Assembly (NCBI GenBank): GCA_964587525.1
Contig: CAZPLZ010000115.1
Location: 1-10,581 of the forward strand
Origin: CAZPLZ01 sp964587525
GTDB lineage: Bacteria; Oederibacteriota; CAKKQC01
Direction: 5' to 3'
DNA: 10,581 bases
Shown here: positions 1 through 9,881 of the stretch, in pieces
How the letters are laid out: each line of letters starts with the position of its first letter
Position numbering within the stretch: the first letter of the stretch is position 1
Translations under genes and position numbers: made by a program
Notes under the pieces: generated by a model
The model's input: only the letters and a program-made list of their open reading frames with translations
Databases searched by the model: none
What the model was told of the DNA's origin: nothing

Positions 1-249
1 TAAGGCGAGGGTCGCCGCCATGATCATCACGGGAAAGAAGAGCCCGGTGAGCGCAAATCCCAGATAGAAGAGGCCCAAGGTTGGCCAGCCCAGGAGCAGC
101 CCTATCCCAAGGCAGGCGAGGGAGTCGCGTTTTTCTTTCCCGAAGAGGCGTGCAACACTCATCCCAATGCGCGCGACGACCTCCCAGAGCAGTACGGCGA
201 GGACGGCGTATGTGACTGGGCGCCCGAAAGCCAGCAGCCAAGCGGTCAT
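1..249 (-). CDS. Multi-pass membrane protein, N-terminal part (cut by window edge)
   Basis: Reading from 249 to the window edge on the minus strand gives 83 uninterrupted residues starting at an ATG. An in-frame TAA lies at 261-259, four codons upstream, so the start is well bounded. The peptide is strongly hydrophobic: a likely membrane segment at residues about 12-30, a short charged loop at 34-43 (RLFGKEKRDS), then two more segments at about 44-64 and 66-83. This pattern means an integral inner-membrane protein whose remainder lies outside the window. I do not recognise the family; a transporter or polytopic envelope enzyme are both possible. No Shine-Dalgarno sequence is visible before the ATG. 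The gene diverges from ppdK with 29 bp between the start codons, so its promoter would have to lie inside the 5' end of ppdK. Confidence 0.6.
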   Translation of the reverse strand, partial: MTAWLLAFGRPVTYAVLAVLLWEVVARIGMSVARLFGKEKRDSLACLGIGLLLGWPTLGLFYLGFALTGLFFPVMIMAATLAL

Positions 250-251
250 GA

Positions 252-257
252 TAGTAT
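252..257 (+). promoter_or_regulatory. Possible extended -10 element for the ppdK operon
   Basis: TAGTAT at 252-257 matches four of six positions of the sigma70 -10 consensus, and TG at 249-250 sits one base upstream in the extended -10 arrangement. No good -35 is present at the expected distance. Transcription would start near 264 and give a leader of about 15 nt containing the ppdK ribosome binding site. The match is short and could be chance. Confidence 0.3.
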
Positions 258-267
258 GTTAGGCCGA

Positions 268-273
268 CGGAGG
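268..273 (+). promoter_or_regulatory. Ribosome binding site of ppdK
   Basis: GGAGGG lies five bases before the ATG at 279. It is the strongest Shine-Dalgarno match in the window and supports this start over internal ones. The other genes of the run have weak or no such site and probably rely on translational coupling. Confidence 0.75.
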
Positions 274-278
274 GCACG

Positions 279-2954
<2,676 letters not shown>

Positions 2955-2971
2955 GCGATTCCCCCCCGGAC

Positions 2972-4183
2972 ATGAGTCAGCTCTGGGGTGACTGTCACGT
3001 CCACTCGAACTACAGCGATGGGTTGATGACGGTCCCTGAACAGGCGGCGTTCTTCGAAGCATACGGCTGTGATTTCCGCATCCAGACTGACCACCTGATC
3101 GTGGCGGTGCCTGAGGGGAAGCCGGCAGGGAACTGGCTGCATGCCTCGGCCTGGGAACGTTATGTGGAAGATTGCCGGCACGGCACCACGGCACGGCACC
3201 TGTGTCTGCCCGGCGCCGAGCTGGGGTGGGAGGTTGAGGAAAATCGGCGCGCCACGGAAGGCTGGTTTGACACCAAACTCTACCCGCGGCCGGGCCAGCC
3301 AGTTCCCGCCGAATCATTTTTCGCTTCGCTGACGTATCGTGAAGCGCTCCTGGCGCTCCGCGCCAAGGGCTACCGGGTCGTGATCGCCCATGTGGACCAA
3401 GGCGCCCCCCTCGCCAAGCTCACGGGGGCGGAAGTCGACGGGCTGGAAGTGCGGTGGGATATCGAAGAAACACGCCCGTTGTTCGAACGCCCCTCCCTGG
3501 CTGAGTGGGACCGCATGCTCACGGCCGGCCATCGCGTCAGTCTGTCGTCCGGCAGCGACGCCCATCAGCCGGATGAATGGGCAGGCTCGGCGCTGCGCAC
3601 CGTCGTGCTTGGCGCCGAGCGGGAGCCCGGGGCGATTCTGGACGCCGTCACCGCGGGCCGCTCGTACCTCTCTGGGACCTGGCATCCCGATTGTTACGCC
3701 AGTTTGGGCTGCCCAGCCCACCAGAACACCGTGACAGGGGGGGAGACATACTTCACGCCCTGGTGGGAGTTCAAGACTATCCCCGGCCATATGTCATCCA
3801 TGGCACGTGAGACGGTCATGAAAGGATTCCGTGCGGCTCTGGACCGGGGCCGTTGCCAGGCCGAACATTACCCGGTGCTGATGGACTTCAGCGTTGGCGG
3901 CGCTTTAAGTGGGCAGGAAACGGCCGGAGGGCAACACGTTGAGGTGCATCTGGCCTGGCGGACGCATGTCCCAGTTCGTGCGGTCCGGTTGATCGCGGAT
4001 GGCCAGGAGGTCTTTGTGCTCCCAACCTCGCACCCGGCCTTCGGGGTCGTCGAAGCCAAGGTGCAGACCACCCTAGATCTGGTGGGCCGGCGATATGTGC
4101 GGCTCGAGATTGAATCCGCCGATACCGCCGATCCGGAGAGGCGCGAAGTGCTGCTGGCCAATCCAGTCTATGTGATACCGTGA
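2972..4183 (+). CDS. PHP-domain metallohydrolase, CehA/McbA-like
   Basis: Predicted metal-dependent phosphoesterase or hydrolase of 403 residues. The N-terminal PHP fold shows the expected metal ligands in order: DCHVHSNYSDG at 7-17 (His9, His11, Asp16), TDH at 39-41, GAELGWE around Glu83, His140 in VIAHVD, and SGSDAH at 193-198 (Asp196, His198). After the PHP core a beta-rich C-terminal part (about 320-403) ends in LLANPVYV, resembling the TNPIYV-type ending of proteins annotated as CehA/McbA family metallohydrolases. CehA and McbA themselves hydrolyse carbamate esters; most relatives have unknown substrates. No signal peptide is visible, so it is probably cytoplasmic. The start ATG lies 17 nt after ppdK and has only a weak CGGA upstream, preceded by a run of seven C at 2961-2967. 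Its stop overlaps the next start by four bases, indicating coupled translation. The fold is secure, the substrate is not known. Confidence 0.88.
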   Translation: MSQLWGDCHVHSNYSDGLMTVPEQAAFFEAYGCDFRIQTDHLIVAVPEGKPAGNWLHASAWERYVEDCRHGTTARHLCLPGAELGWEVEENRRATEGWFDTKLYPRPGQPVPAESFFASLTYREALLALRAKGYRVVIAHVDQGAPLAKLTGAEVDGLEVRWDIEETRPLFERPSLAEWDRMLTAGHRVSLSSGSDAHQPDEWAGSALRTVVLGAEREPGAILDAVTAGRSYLSGTWHPDCYASLGCPAHQNTVTGGETYFTPWWEFKTIPGHMSSMARETVMKGFRAALDRGRCQAEHYPVLMDFSVGGALSGQETAGGQHVEVHLAWRTHVPVRAVRLIADGQEVFVLPTSHPAFGVVEAKVQTTLDLVGRRYVRLEIESADTADPERREVLLANPVYVIP

Positions 4184-5931
4184 TCTTTAGAATGATGAGA
4201 GGAGCGCGGTGGTCAAGCCGAATCGTGCTGATGACCTGTCTGGTGTCGGCGTTTCAACTGACAGCACCGAAGGGCACCGACGCCGGGCCGGTGCCTGAGC
4301 AGTTTCGCGTGTGGGGTCGTAAGGCCGCGGCTCACCCCTACCTCGGTGACGCTGTCTTCAAGGCCCCTCTTTCCCTGCGTCAGCGGGCGGTGGACCTGGA
4401 GCGATCCCGCGGCTTCATGGTATTCGCCTGCCCTGTCTTCCGTCTGGTCCGGCCCGGGGCGGCCTCACTTCTGGCACCCCGCGTCAGCGTGTTGAGGAGC
4501 CGGGACTGTCCTGGCCAGTACGGCCAGGTCACCTTCGCGGTCTTAACGCTCGAAGACAGCGAGCTTTCGGTGACGGTCACCGACCTGGCTGGCCCTGCCG
4601 GTGCGAAAATCGGGAGCGAGAATTTCGACGTGCGCGCGGTCCGATATGTAAACGTCACGCGGCAATCTAAGTCCGAGATCATCCCCCTGCTCCTCGAGGC
4701 CTTTGACGGCGATACCGTTCCAGCCGGTCGCGTTCAGCAGTTCTGGATCACCTACTATATTCCACCGGACACGGCACCGGGGGTGTACCGGGGACACGTG
4801 CATCTCCGCGCGGGGGGAAGCAAACGACAGGCGCTGCCATTTCGGCTCACGGTGTATCCGTTCTCCCTCGCAGAGTCTGATCTCAACTTGTACATCTACT
4901 CAGAACAGCGCGATCCGGCCCGTCTGCTCCGAGAGCTTGTGGACCAGCGCTGCCATGGTATGACCATGGGGATGATTGTCCCTCCCGTCACCCGGGATGG
5001 CGAGCTGACTCGGGAAGCGCTGTCTCCGTACCTCGATGCCTGCCGCGAGGCGGCGTTCCCTGTCTCTTCGATCCATATCGGACTGTGGAATCGCATCACG
5101 TCGGAGTGGCTGAACGAGCCTGACCGGACGATCAAGATGTGGGGGCCGTGGTTCCGGTATTACCCCTTCAGCAAGCGGCTTGACCGGCGCTACGTGAACA
5201 CCGTGAAGATGATTCATGAGGAGATGAGGAAGCGGGGGCTTACGCTGATCCTGGCGGTCGCCGACGAGGCGGGTTCACATCCCTGGACGATTAAAGCGAC
5301 CCAGCACTACAACGATCTCCTCAAGCGGAAGGTTCCGGACGTTCTCCGTGAACTCACCGTGGGCGGCGGATGGGCAGGTGGGGAACCCGAACACGAGTTA
5401 TGGAAGGGCCGCATCCATATCTGGACAACCAACCTCTGGCTGGAGGACAAGCTGGATCTGGTCCGCACATCAGATCCTAAGGCGGTGATCCAAATCTACA
5501 ACATGGCTGGAGGAGGCTCAGAGCCCGGAGGCCTCACGGCCGCCCGGCACTTCTATGGATTCTTTCACTGGGAAGCGAGGGTGCGTGGTGCCGCCCAGCG
5601 GGTCTACTGGCATCCAACCACGCCTGCGCACAGTTATGTCTGGCCGGCCGAGGACCCCGCCCAGGGCATGGTCCCAACGCTCAAGTGGGAGGCTGTCCGC
5701 GAGGGAGCGAAGGACCGCCGCTATATCGCTACGCTGGAGCGCCTCCTGAGCGGGAGGACGGACGGGGCGGCCAATGCCGCACGTGCCTTCCTTAGGGAAG
5801 TCGCTGCGCAGATCGAATTGCGCAGCGACACGTATGACCCGGTCCATGGCGGCCGCATCCCGGCGCCCCACCCGGTCCTGTTTGATCAGTGGCGCGACCG
5901 GATCGCTGAACATATCACGAAGATGAATTAA
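4180..5931 (+). CDS. Exported glycoside-hydrolase-like protein (GH123/DUF4091 type)
   Basis: A 583-residue protein beginning at a GTG that overlaps the preceding TGA (GTGA). ATGs at 4192, 4195 and 4231 are possible alternative starts. The N terminus has basic residues (RGARWSSR) followed by a hydrophobic stretch at about 14-28, consistent with a signal peptide and export. Residues about 180-230 contain QQFWITYYIPPDTAPGVYRG and then PFRLTVYPFSL, the beta-sandwich module seen before the catalytic barrel in GH123/DUF4091-type proteins. In the barrel, LILAVADEAGSHP places an adjacent acidic pair at Asp362-Glu363, as in GH123 enzymes, where such a pair supports substrate-assisted hydrolysis of N-acetylhexosaminides. 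The C-terminal WEAVREGAKDRRYIATLERL (503-522) matches the Arg-Glu-Gly...Asp...Tyr signature common at the end of this group. Family membership is inferred from these patterns; the substrate is unknown. It lies between a PHP hydrolase and an aldo/keto reductase in the same transcription unit. Confidence 0.75.
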   Translation: MIFRMMRGARWSSRIVLMTCLVSAFQLTAPKGTDAGPVPEQFRVWGRKAAAHPYLGDAVFKAPLSLRQRAVDLERSRGFMVFACPVFRLVRPGAASLLAPRVSVLRSRDCPGQYGQVTFAVLTLEDSELSVTVTDLAGPAGAKIGSENFDVRAVRYVNVTRQSKSEIIPLLLEAFDGDTVPAGRVQQFWITYYIPPDTAPGVYRGHVHLRAGGSKRQALPFRLTVYPFSLAESDLNLYIYSEQRDPARLLRELVDQRCHGMTMGMIVPPVTRDGELTREALSPYLDACREAAFPVSSIHIGLWNRITSEWLNEPDRTIKMWGPWFRYYPFSKRLDRRYVNTVKMIHEEMRKRGLTLILAVADEAGSHPWTIKATQHYNDLLKRKVPDVLRELTVGGGWAGGEPEHELWKGRIHIWTTNLWLEDKLDLVRTSDPKAVIQIYNMAGGGSEPGGLTAARHFYGFFHWEARVRGAAQRVYWHPTTPAHSYVWPAEDPAQGMVPTLKWEAVREGAKDRRYIATLERLLSGRTDGAANAARAFLREVAAQIELRSDTYDPVHGGRIPAPHPVLFDQWRDRIAEHITKMN

Positions 5932-5937
5932 GGAAAG
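5932..5937 (+). promoter_or_regulatory. Ribosome binding site deciding the TTG start of the aldo/keto reductase
   Basis: GGAAAG directly follows the TAA of the GH-like gene (5929-5931) and lies three bases before TTG 5941, with its GGA core six bases away. There is no ATG or GTG in frame between the upstream stop and the conserved reductase N terminus. Confidence 0.5.
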
Positions 5938-5940
5938 CAG

Positions 5941-7053
5941 TTGAACAACCTTATTCCCGGCAGAGCCACGGGGGAAGGAACGGCAGCGTACACCAGGCGC
6001 TTCGCGCCGGCGGCGGGGCACTTCCGGCAGTTCAACGGCCTGACGTACTCGTCTCTTGGGTTGGGCACCTACCTGGGCGAGAACAACGACGAGACTGACG
6101 ACCTCTATACTCAGGCGGTCTTGAAGGCGTTAGAGTCGGGGATCAACGTGCTGGACACCGCTATCAATTACCGGAACATGCGCAGCGAGCGGGCGGTTGG
6201 AAGGGCGCTTCAGCAGGCTTTCGCCTTGGGGTTGGTCAAGCGCGAAGAGGTCGTGGTGGCGACCAAGGGCGGATACCTGCCTTTCGACGGCAGGATTCCG
6301 GACGACCCCCAGGCCTATATCGAGCACACCTACATCACGCCGGGGATCTTTGGCGTCGGGGATCTCGCTGCTGGCTGCCATTGCATGACCCCGCGATACC
6401 TGGCTGATCAACTGGAGCGAAGCCGCCAGAATCTCGCCCTGGAGACGATCGACGTGTACTACCTTCACAACCTGGAGACCCAGCTCACCGAGATTTCCCG
6501 CGACGAGTTCATGATCCGGATCCGGACGGCGTTCGAGTTCCTCGAATCTGCGTGTAGGGACGGGAAGATTGGGCTGTACGGGGTCGCCACCTGGAACGGA
6601 TTCCGGCAGAACCTTAGCGCAAAGGATTACCTGTCGGTGACCGCGCTGGCAGGTATGGCCTACCAGGTCTCAGGGGCCGGGCACCACTTCCGTGTGATCC
6701 AGCTTCCTTATAACTTGGCTCAACCGGAGGCCTACACGCTGTTTAATCAACCAGTGCAAGAAGGCCGGGTCAGCTTCCTGAAAGCCGCGGCCGAGCATGG
6801 CCTCTACGTCATGACCTCAGCCTCGATCCTGCAGGGTGCGTTGATCCGCGACTTGCCAGTGGAGCTTAAGAAGATCCTGACGGGACTGACGACAGATGCC
6901 CAACGGGCGCTACAGTTCGTGCGTTCAACTCCGGGAGTCGGCACGGCGTTGGTCGGTATGAAGCATGCCGCGCACGTGGAGGAGAACGTCCACCTGGTGC
7001 AGGTTCCGCCCGTTTCCGCCGGAACTATCCGCTCGCTATACAAAGAGCCTTAG
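5941..7053 (+). CDS. Aldo/keto reductase
   Basis: NAD(P)H-dependent oxidoreductase of 370 residues with the aldo/keto reductase barrel. The catalytic tetrad is recognisable: Asp72 in NVLDTAINY, Tyr77, Lys109 in VVVATKGGY and His176 in DVYYLHN. Near the C terminus GVGTALVGMKHAAHVEENV (332-350) corresponds to the cofactor-phosphate and adenine-binding region. A segment at about 111-150 (YITPGIFGVGDLAAGCHCMTPRYL and its surroundings), inserted between the catalytic Lys and His, and an N-terminal extension of about 35 residues containing GRATGEGTAAY distinguish it from the compact typical forms. The start is TTG, chosen because GGAAAG lies at 5932-5937, the extension is in frame, and an in-frame stop (the TAA of the preceding gene at 5929-5931) closes the frame just upstream. 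It follows the GH-like gene by 9 nt and ends directly against the convergent PBP gene. The substrate is probably a sugar-derived or other aldehyde/ketone, but this cannot be determined here. Confidence 0.93.
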   Translation: MNNLIPGRATGEGTAAYTRRFAPAAGHFRQFNGLTYSSLGLGTYLGENNDETDDLYTQAVLKALESGINVLDTAINYRNMRSERAVGRALQQAFALGLVKREEVVVATKGGYLPFDGRIPDDPQAYIEHTYITPGIFGVGDLAAGCHCMTPRYLADQLERSRQNLALETIDVYYLHNLETQLTEISRDEFMIRIRTAFEFLESACRDGKIGLYGVATWNGFRQNLSAKDYLSVTALAGMAYQVSGAGHHFRVIQLPYNLAQPEAYTLFNQPVQEGRVSFLKAAAEHGLYVMTSASILQGALIRDLPVELKKILTGLTTDAQRALQFVRSTPGVGTALVGMKHAAHVEENVHLVQVPPVSAGTIRSLYKEP

Positions 7054-9114
7054 TTAAGGGTCCACGGATTCTTCCAGGGCGCGGCGCAGCTTTTCAAGCT
7101 GCTCCAATTCCGTTTCCGAGAACGACTTGCGCGAACGGTGGTCGTCGCATTTTCGGGTGGGGGCGCTGCCTTCTAAAAACACCTCCATGGCAACGCGCTG
7201 GCATTCCTTGGTTGCCAAAAGGCCGCTGGTGGGGTCGATGCGTGCGGTGACCAGCCCGGGCGGCCGCTCGAAATCTTCGTACGACTTGTCCTCCAGCGCT
7301 TCGGCCATGAACGCGGTCCAGATGGGCGCCGCGATCAGCCCGCCGGTCAGGTTCTTGCCCATGGTGCGTCGGTCGTCGTATCCGATCCAGGCCCCACAGG
7401 CTAGGGAAGGGGTGAACCCGATGAACCAGGCATCGGTGAAGTCGTTGGTGGAGCCGGTCTTCCCCGCGGCCGGTCGGGAAAACCCCAGCCGGCGAACCAC
7501 GCGGCCCGTTCCATATGTCATGGTGTCCTGAAGCATCGAGAGCATGAGGTATGCGACCTGCGGCGACAAGACCTGGGAGAGCTCAGTGCGGTGCTGCTCC
7601 AGGATGTTCCCGTGGCTGTCCTTGACGAGTTTGACGGCGTGCGGGGCGGCGCGGATCCCGCCATTGGCGAATGCCGTGAACGCGGAGACCAGCTCCAGCA
7701 GATTGACCTCGGAAGTCCCCAGTGCCAGCGTCAGATCGGCTCGGAACCGGCTCGAGAAACCGAACTTCCTGGCCATCCTGATCACGTTGGAGGTTCCCAT
7801 TTGATCCAGCAGCTTGACGGTGACGACGTTGCGCGAGTGTGCGAGTGCGTGTCGCAGGGAGGTGAGGCCGTAGAATTTTCGCCCAAAATTTGATGGCTGC
7901 CAAACTTTCCCGTCTTTACCGGGATACTGCTGAGGAGAATCGTCAATGAGGTCCGCCGGGGTGAAGCCATTGGCGAGCGCGGTGGCGTAGATGATCGGCT
8001 TGAACGAGGAGCCAGGCTGACGCCTCGCTTGCGTGACGCGGTTGTACTCGTTTTCCTTGAAGTTACGCCCGCCGATCATCGCCAGGATGGCTCCGGTCCG
8101 TGGATCCAGGGCAACGAGCGCTCCCTGCAGCCGCAATCCGGCCGTTGCTGACGCACCTCGGCGGGGATTCCGCACCAGGCTTTCGGCCGCGGCGATCCCG
8201 CGCTCCAGCGCACGCTGAGCGAGGGTCTGGTAGCGGAGGTTCATCGTGGTATAGACGCTCAAGCCGCCGCGGTAGACCGCCTGGCTCCCATAGGTCTTTT
8301 CAAGGTGTTTCCGGATGTGCGCCGCGAAGTAGGGCGCGTTGGTGAGCTCGGTCTGCCGTAGGTGTAGCGGTGCCTTCATCGCTTCCTGCCCTTCGGTGCG
8401 TTCGACGAACCCGTTGTCGATCATCTTCTGCAGCACCAGGTTCCGCCGGGTCACAGATTTTTCAGGGTCGTTGCGCGGGCTGTAGGTATTGGGTGCGCGG
8501 GGCAATCCAGCCAGCAACGCGGATTGGGGCAACGTCAGTTCCTCCACGTGCTTTCCGAAATACGTGCGCGCGGCTTGCTCCGTGCCATACGCGCCATGAC
8601 CAAAGTAGACCTGGTTGAGGTACATCTTCAGAATCTCTTCTTTCTTGTATTGGCGCTCGATCTGAATAGCGAGCAGTGCCTCTTGGATCTTACGTTTCAG
8701 GGTCCGCTCCCGAGTGAGGAACAGCGTACGGGCGAGTTGTTGGGTGATGGTGCTTCCGCCCTCCACCACCCGTCCACGGATGAAATTCACGCTGGCCGCA
8801 CGCGCGATGCCCCACAGATCCAGTCCAAAGTGGCTGAAAAACCGTTCATCTTCAATCGCGACGATGGCATCCAGAAGCGCTCGGGGCATGCGCGCCAGCG
8901 GCACGAACGTCCGCTGCTCCACAGAAAGTTGAGCGATCAATTCTGGCGGCGTTGATGTGTCGTAGAGTTTGGTGGCGGGGCTGGCCGAGTACCGGTGCAG
9001 GTCCGCGATATCCGGCATGTCTTCCATGGAGACCGAGAGCAGCCCGCCACCCACGCCCAGGACCACGGCCAGCAGGAAGCCGAATGCAAGCAGCGCGCGC
9101 GTACGCTTCCTCAT
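7054..9114 (-). CDS. Bifunctional class A penicillin-binding protein (PBP1A-like)
   Basis: Polymerises lipid II into glycan strands and cross-links the peptides on the outer face of the cytoplasmic membrane. The 686-residue product has a cytoplasmic basic start (MRKRTR) and one membrane anchor at about 7-28. The GT51 transglycosylase follows: AIEDERFFSHFG at 86-97 with catalytic Glu88, GGSTITQQLARTLFL at 119-133, and KMYLNQVYFGHGAYG at 163-177. The transpeptidase shows all three penicillin-binding motifs: SSFK at 369-372 (nucleophile Ser369, Lys372), SRN at 427-429 and KTGS at 552-555. The linker between domains is short. The C terminus is charged and helical. I chose the ATG at 9114 because it forms an ATGA overlap with the glycosyltransferase stop and directly precedes the anchor; an ATG at 9162 would add 16 residues and a 52-base overlap. 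The gene could be called mrcA/ponA, but orthology is not provable here. Confidence 0.96.
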   Translation of the reverse strand: MRKRTRALLAFGFLLAVVLGVGGGLLSVSMEDMPDIADLHRYSASPATKLYDTSTPPELIAQLSVEQRTFVPLARMPRALLDAIVAIEDERFFSHFGLDLWGIARAASVNFIRGRVVEGGSTITQQLARTLFLTRERTLKRKIQEALLAIQIERQYKKEEILKMYLNQVYFGHGAYGTEQAARTYFGKHVEELTLPQSALLAGLPRAPNTYSPRNDPEKSVTRRNLVLQKMIDNGFVERTEGQEAMKAPLHLRQTELTNAPYFAAHIRKHLEKTYGSQAVYRGGLSVYTTMNLRYQTLAQRALERGIAAAESLVRNPRRGASATAGLRLQGALVALDPRTGAILAMIGGRNFKENEYNRVTQARRQPGSSFKPIIYATALANGFTPADLIDDSPQQYPGKDGKVWQPSNFGRKFYGLTSLRHALAHSRNVVTVKLLDQMGTSNVIRMARKFGFSSRFRADLTLALGTSEVNLLELVSAFTAFANGGIRAAPHAVKLVKDSHGNILEQHRTELSQVLSPQVAYLMLSMLQDTMTYGTGRVVRRLGFSRPAAGKTGSTNDFTDAWFIGFTPSLACGAWIGYDDRRTMGKNLTGGLIAAPIWTAFMAEALEDKSYEDFERPPGLVTARIDPTSGLLATKECQRVAMEVFLEGSAPTRKCDDHRSRKSFSETELEQLEKLRRALEESVDP

Positions 9115-9794
9115 CGTACGCGTGCGAAGCGGTATTTCAGCAGCGTGGCGAAGGCCTCCCACGCGTCAGCCAGCCTGATTTTTTTCCCGGCTTGCACGGT
9201 GCGGCCGCGGTAGGTGATGGGTACTTCCAGGATGGGAATGCCGCGCCGCCGGACCAGCGCGGTCACCTCGGGACAGAACTCGAACCGCTGGCAGGTCAGC
9301 GGCAGCGACTTCAACAGGTCAGCGCGGAACAGCTTGTAGCACGTGGCCTCATCGGTGATCCGCTGGCCGTACAGCAGGCTGGCGGTGAGGGCCAGCAGTT
9401 TGTTGACGAGGTAATTGGCGAACCGCATGCCTTGTAGGGAGCCCAGAAAGCGTGACCCATAGACGACTTGAGCGCGCCCCTCTTCCAGCGGCTTGATCAA
9501 TTGAGGCAGCTCCTCCGGCAGGTATTCCAGATCGGCGTCCTGGATGACGACCGCATCGGCGGTGACAGCCGGGATCGCCGTGCGGATGGCCGCCCCCTTG
9601 CCTTGATTGCGCGTATGGCGCAGCAATTTCACGTCGGGGGCATTGAGGGCTGCGAGCGCGTCGGCCGTTCCGTCCGTTGAGGCGTCGTCCACGACGATGA
9701 TTTCTTTGTCAAGCGGGACGGAGCGAAGGCGCTGGACCACTTCCACGATGGTCGCAGCTTCGTTATAGACAGGAACGATGATGGCGAGTCGCAC
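9111..9794 (-). CDS. Family 2 glycosyltransferase, polyprenyl-phosphate sugar transferase type
   Basis: GT-A fold transferase of 227 residues, likely moving a sugar from a nucleotide donor to undecaprenyl or dolichyl phosphate at the cytoplasmic membrane face. Motifs: IIVPVYNE at 5-12, VDDASTDGT at 35-43 (nucleotide-binding Asp), RNQGKGAAIR at 62-71 and the DxD metal-binding motif in QDADLEY at 85-91, followed by GSRFLG at 113-118. The size and these motifs fit the soluble-domain type lacking C-terminal membrane segments, as in the DPM1 group. The start is GTG at 9794; no ATG is in frame before the upstream stop, and there is no convincing Shine-Dalgarno site. Its TGA overlaps the PBP1A start (ATGA), so the two proteins are probably made together. 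This suggests a role in envelope polymer or lipid-linked sugar synthesis; the acceptor and sugar are unknown. Confidence 0.92.
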   Translation of the reverse strand: MRLAIIVPVYNEAATIVEVVQRLRSVPLDKEIIVVDDASTDGTADALAALNAPDVKLLRHTRNQGKGAAIRTAIPAVTADAVVIQDADLEYLPEELPQLIKPLEEGRAQVVYGSRFLGSLQGMRFANYLVNKLLALTASLLYGQRITDEATCYKLFRADLLKSLPLTCQRFEFCPEVTALVRRRGIPILEVPITYRGRTVQAGKKIRLADAWEAFATLLKYRFARVR

Positions 9795-9802
9795 GGGCCT
9801 GA

Positions 9803-9831
9803 TCGATATCGTAACACGTGAGGCTTCTCAA
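9803..9831 (-). promoter_or_regulatory. Possible promoter of the glycosyltransferase-PBP1A unit
   Basis: On the minus strand TTGAGA (9831-9826) matches five of six -35 positions. After a 17-base spacer comes TATCGA (9808-9803), which matches only three of six -10 positions. Transcription would start within a base or two of the GTG at 9794, leaving little or no leader, which fits the lack of a Shine-Dalgarno sequence. The weak -10 keeps this tentative. Confidence 0.3.
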
Positions 9832-9851
9832 AGGCCTGTCCCCTTTTGATT
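9831..9851. repeat. Possible dispersed-repeat motif in the divergent intergenic region
   Basis: The stretch aaggcctgtccccttttgat resembles the CCTGTCCCCTTTT-type sequences I recall as dispersed intergenic repeats in many bacterial genomes, some associated with REP-type transposases. It is a single copy in this window and the arms AAAGG/CCTTTT are short. This is a resemblance from memory, not a demonstrated repeat. Confidence 0.25.
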
Positions 9852-9871
9852 GTTCTGGGTTTTTTCTGTTA

Positions 9872-9881
9872 CCCTTAAGGG
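9872..9881. repeat. Ten-base perfect palindrome before the methyltransferase start
   Basis: CCCTTAAGGG at 9872-9881 is self-complementary and ends two bases before the ATG at 9884. Its right half (AAGGG) can act as the ribosome binding site. It could be an operator half-site region or chance. Confidence 0.35.

Noticed and set aside
2961..2967. Seven-C run before the PHP gene, and a seven-G run at 3737-3743 inside it, considered as phase-variation tracts.
   Set aside because: Both are short for slippage switches, and the frame through the internal run is intact and fits the protein.
9114..9162. Upstream ATG for PBP1A at 9162, adding 16 residues.
   Set aside because: It would overlap the glycosyltransferase by 52 bases and place extra residues before the membrane anchor, while the ATG at 9114 gives a clean ATGA overlap.
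9846..9872. TTGATT (9846-9851) and TGTTAC (9867-9872) as a methyltransferase promoter.
   Set aside because: The spacer is 15 bases and the -10 match is poor, so it is not better than chance in this T-rich stretch.
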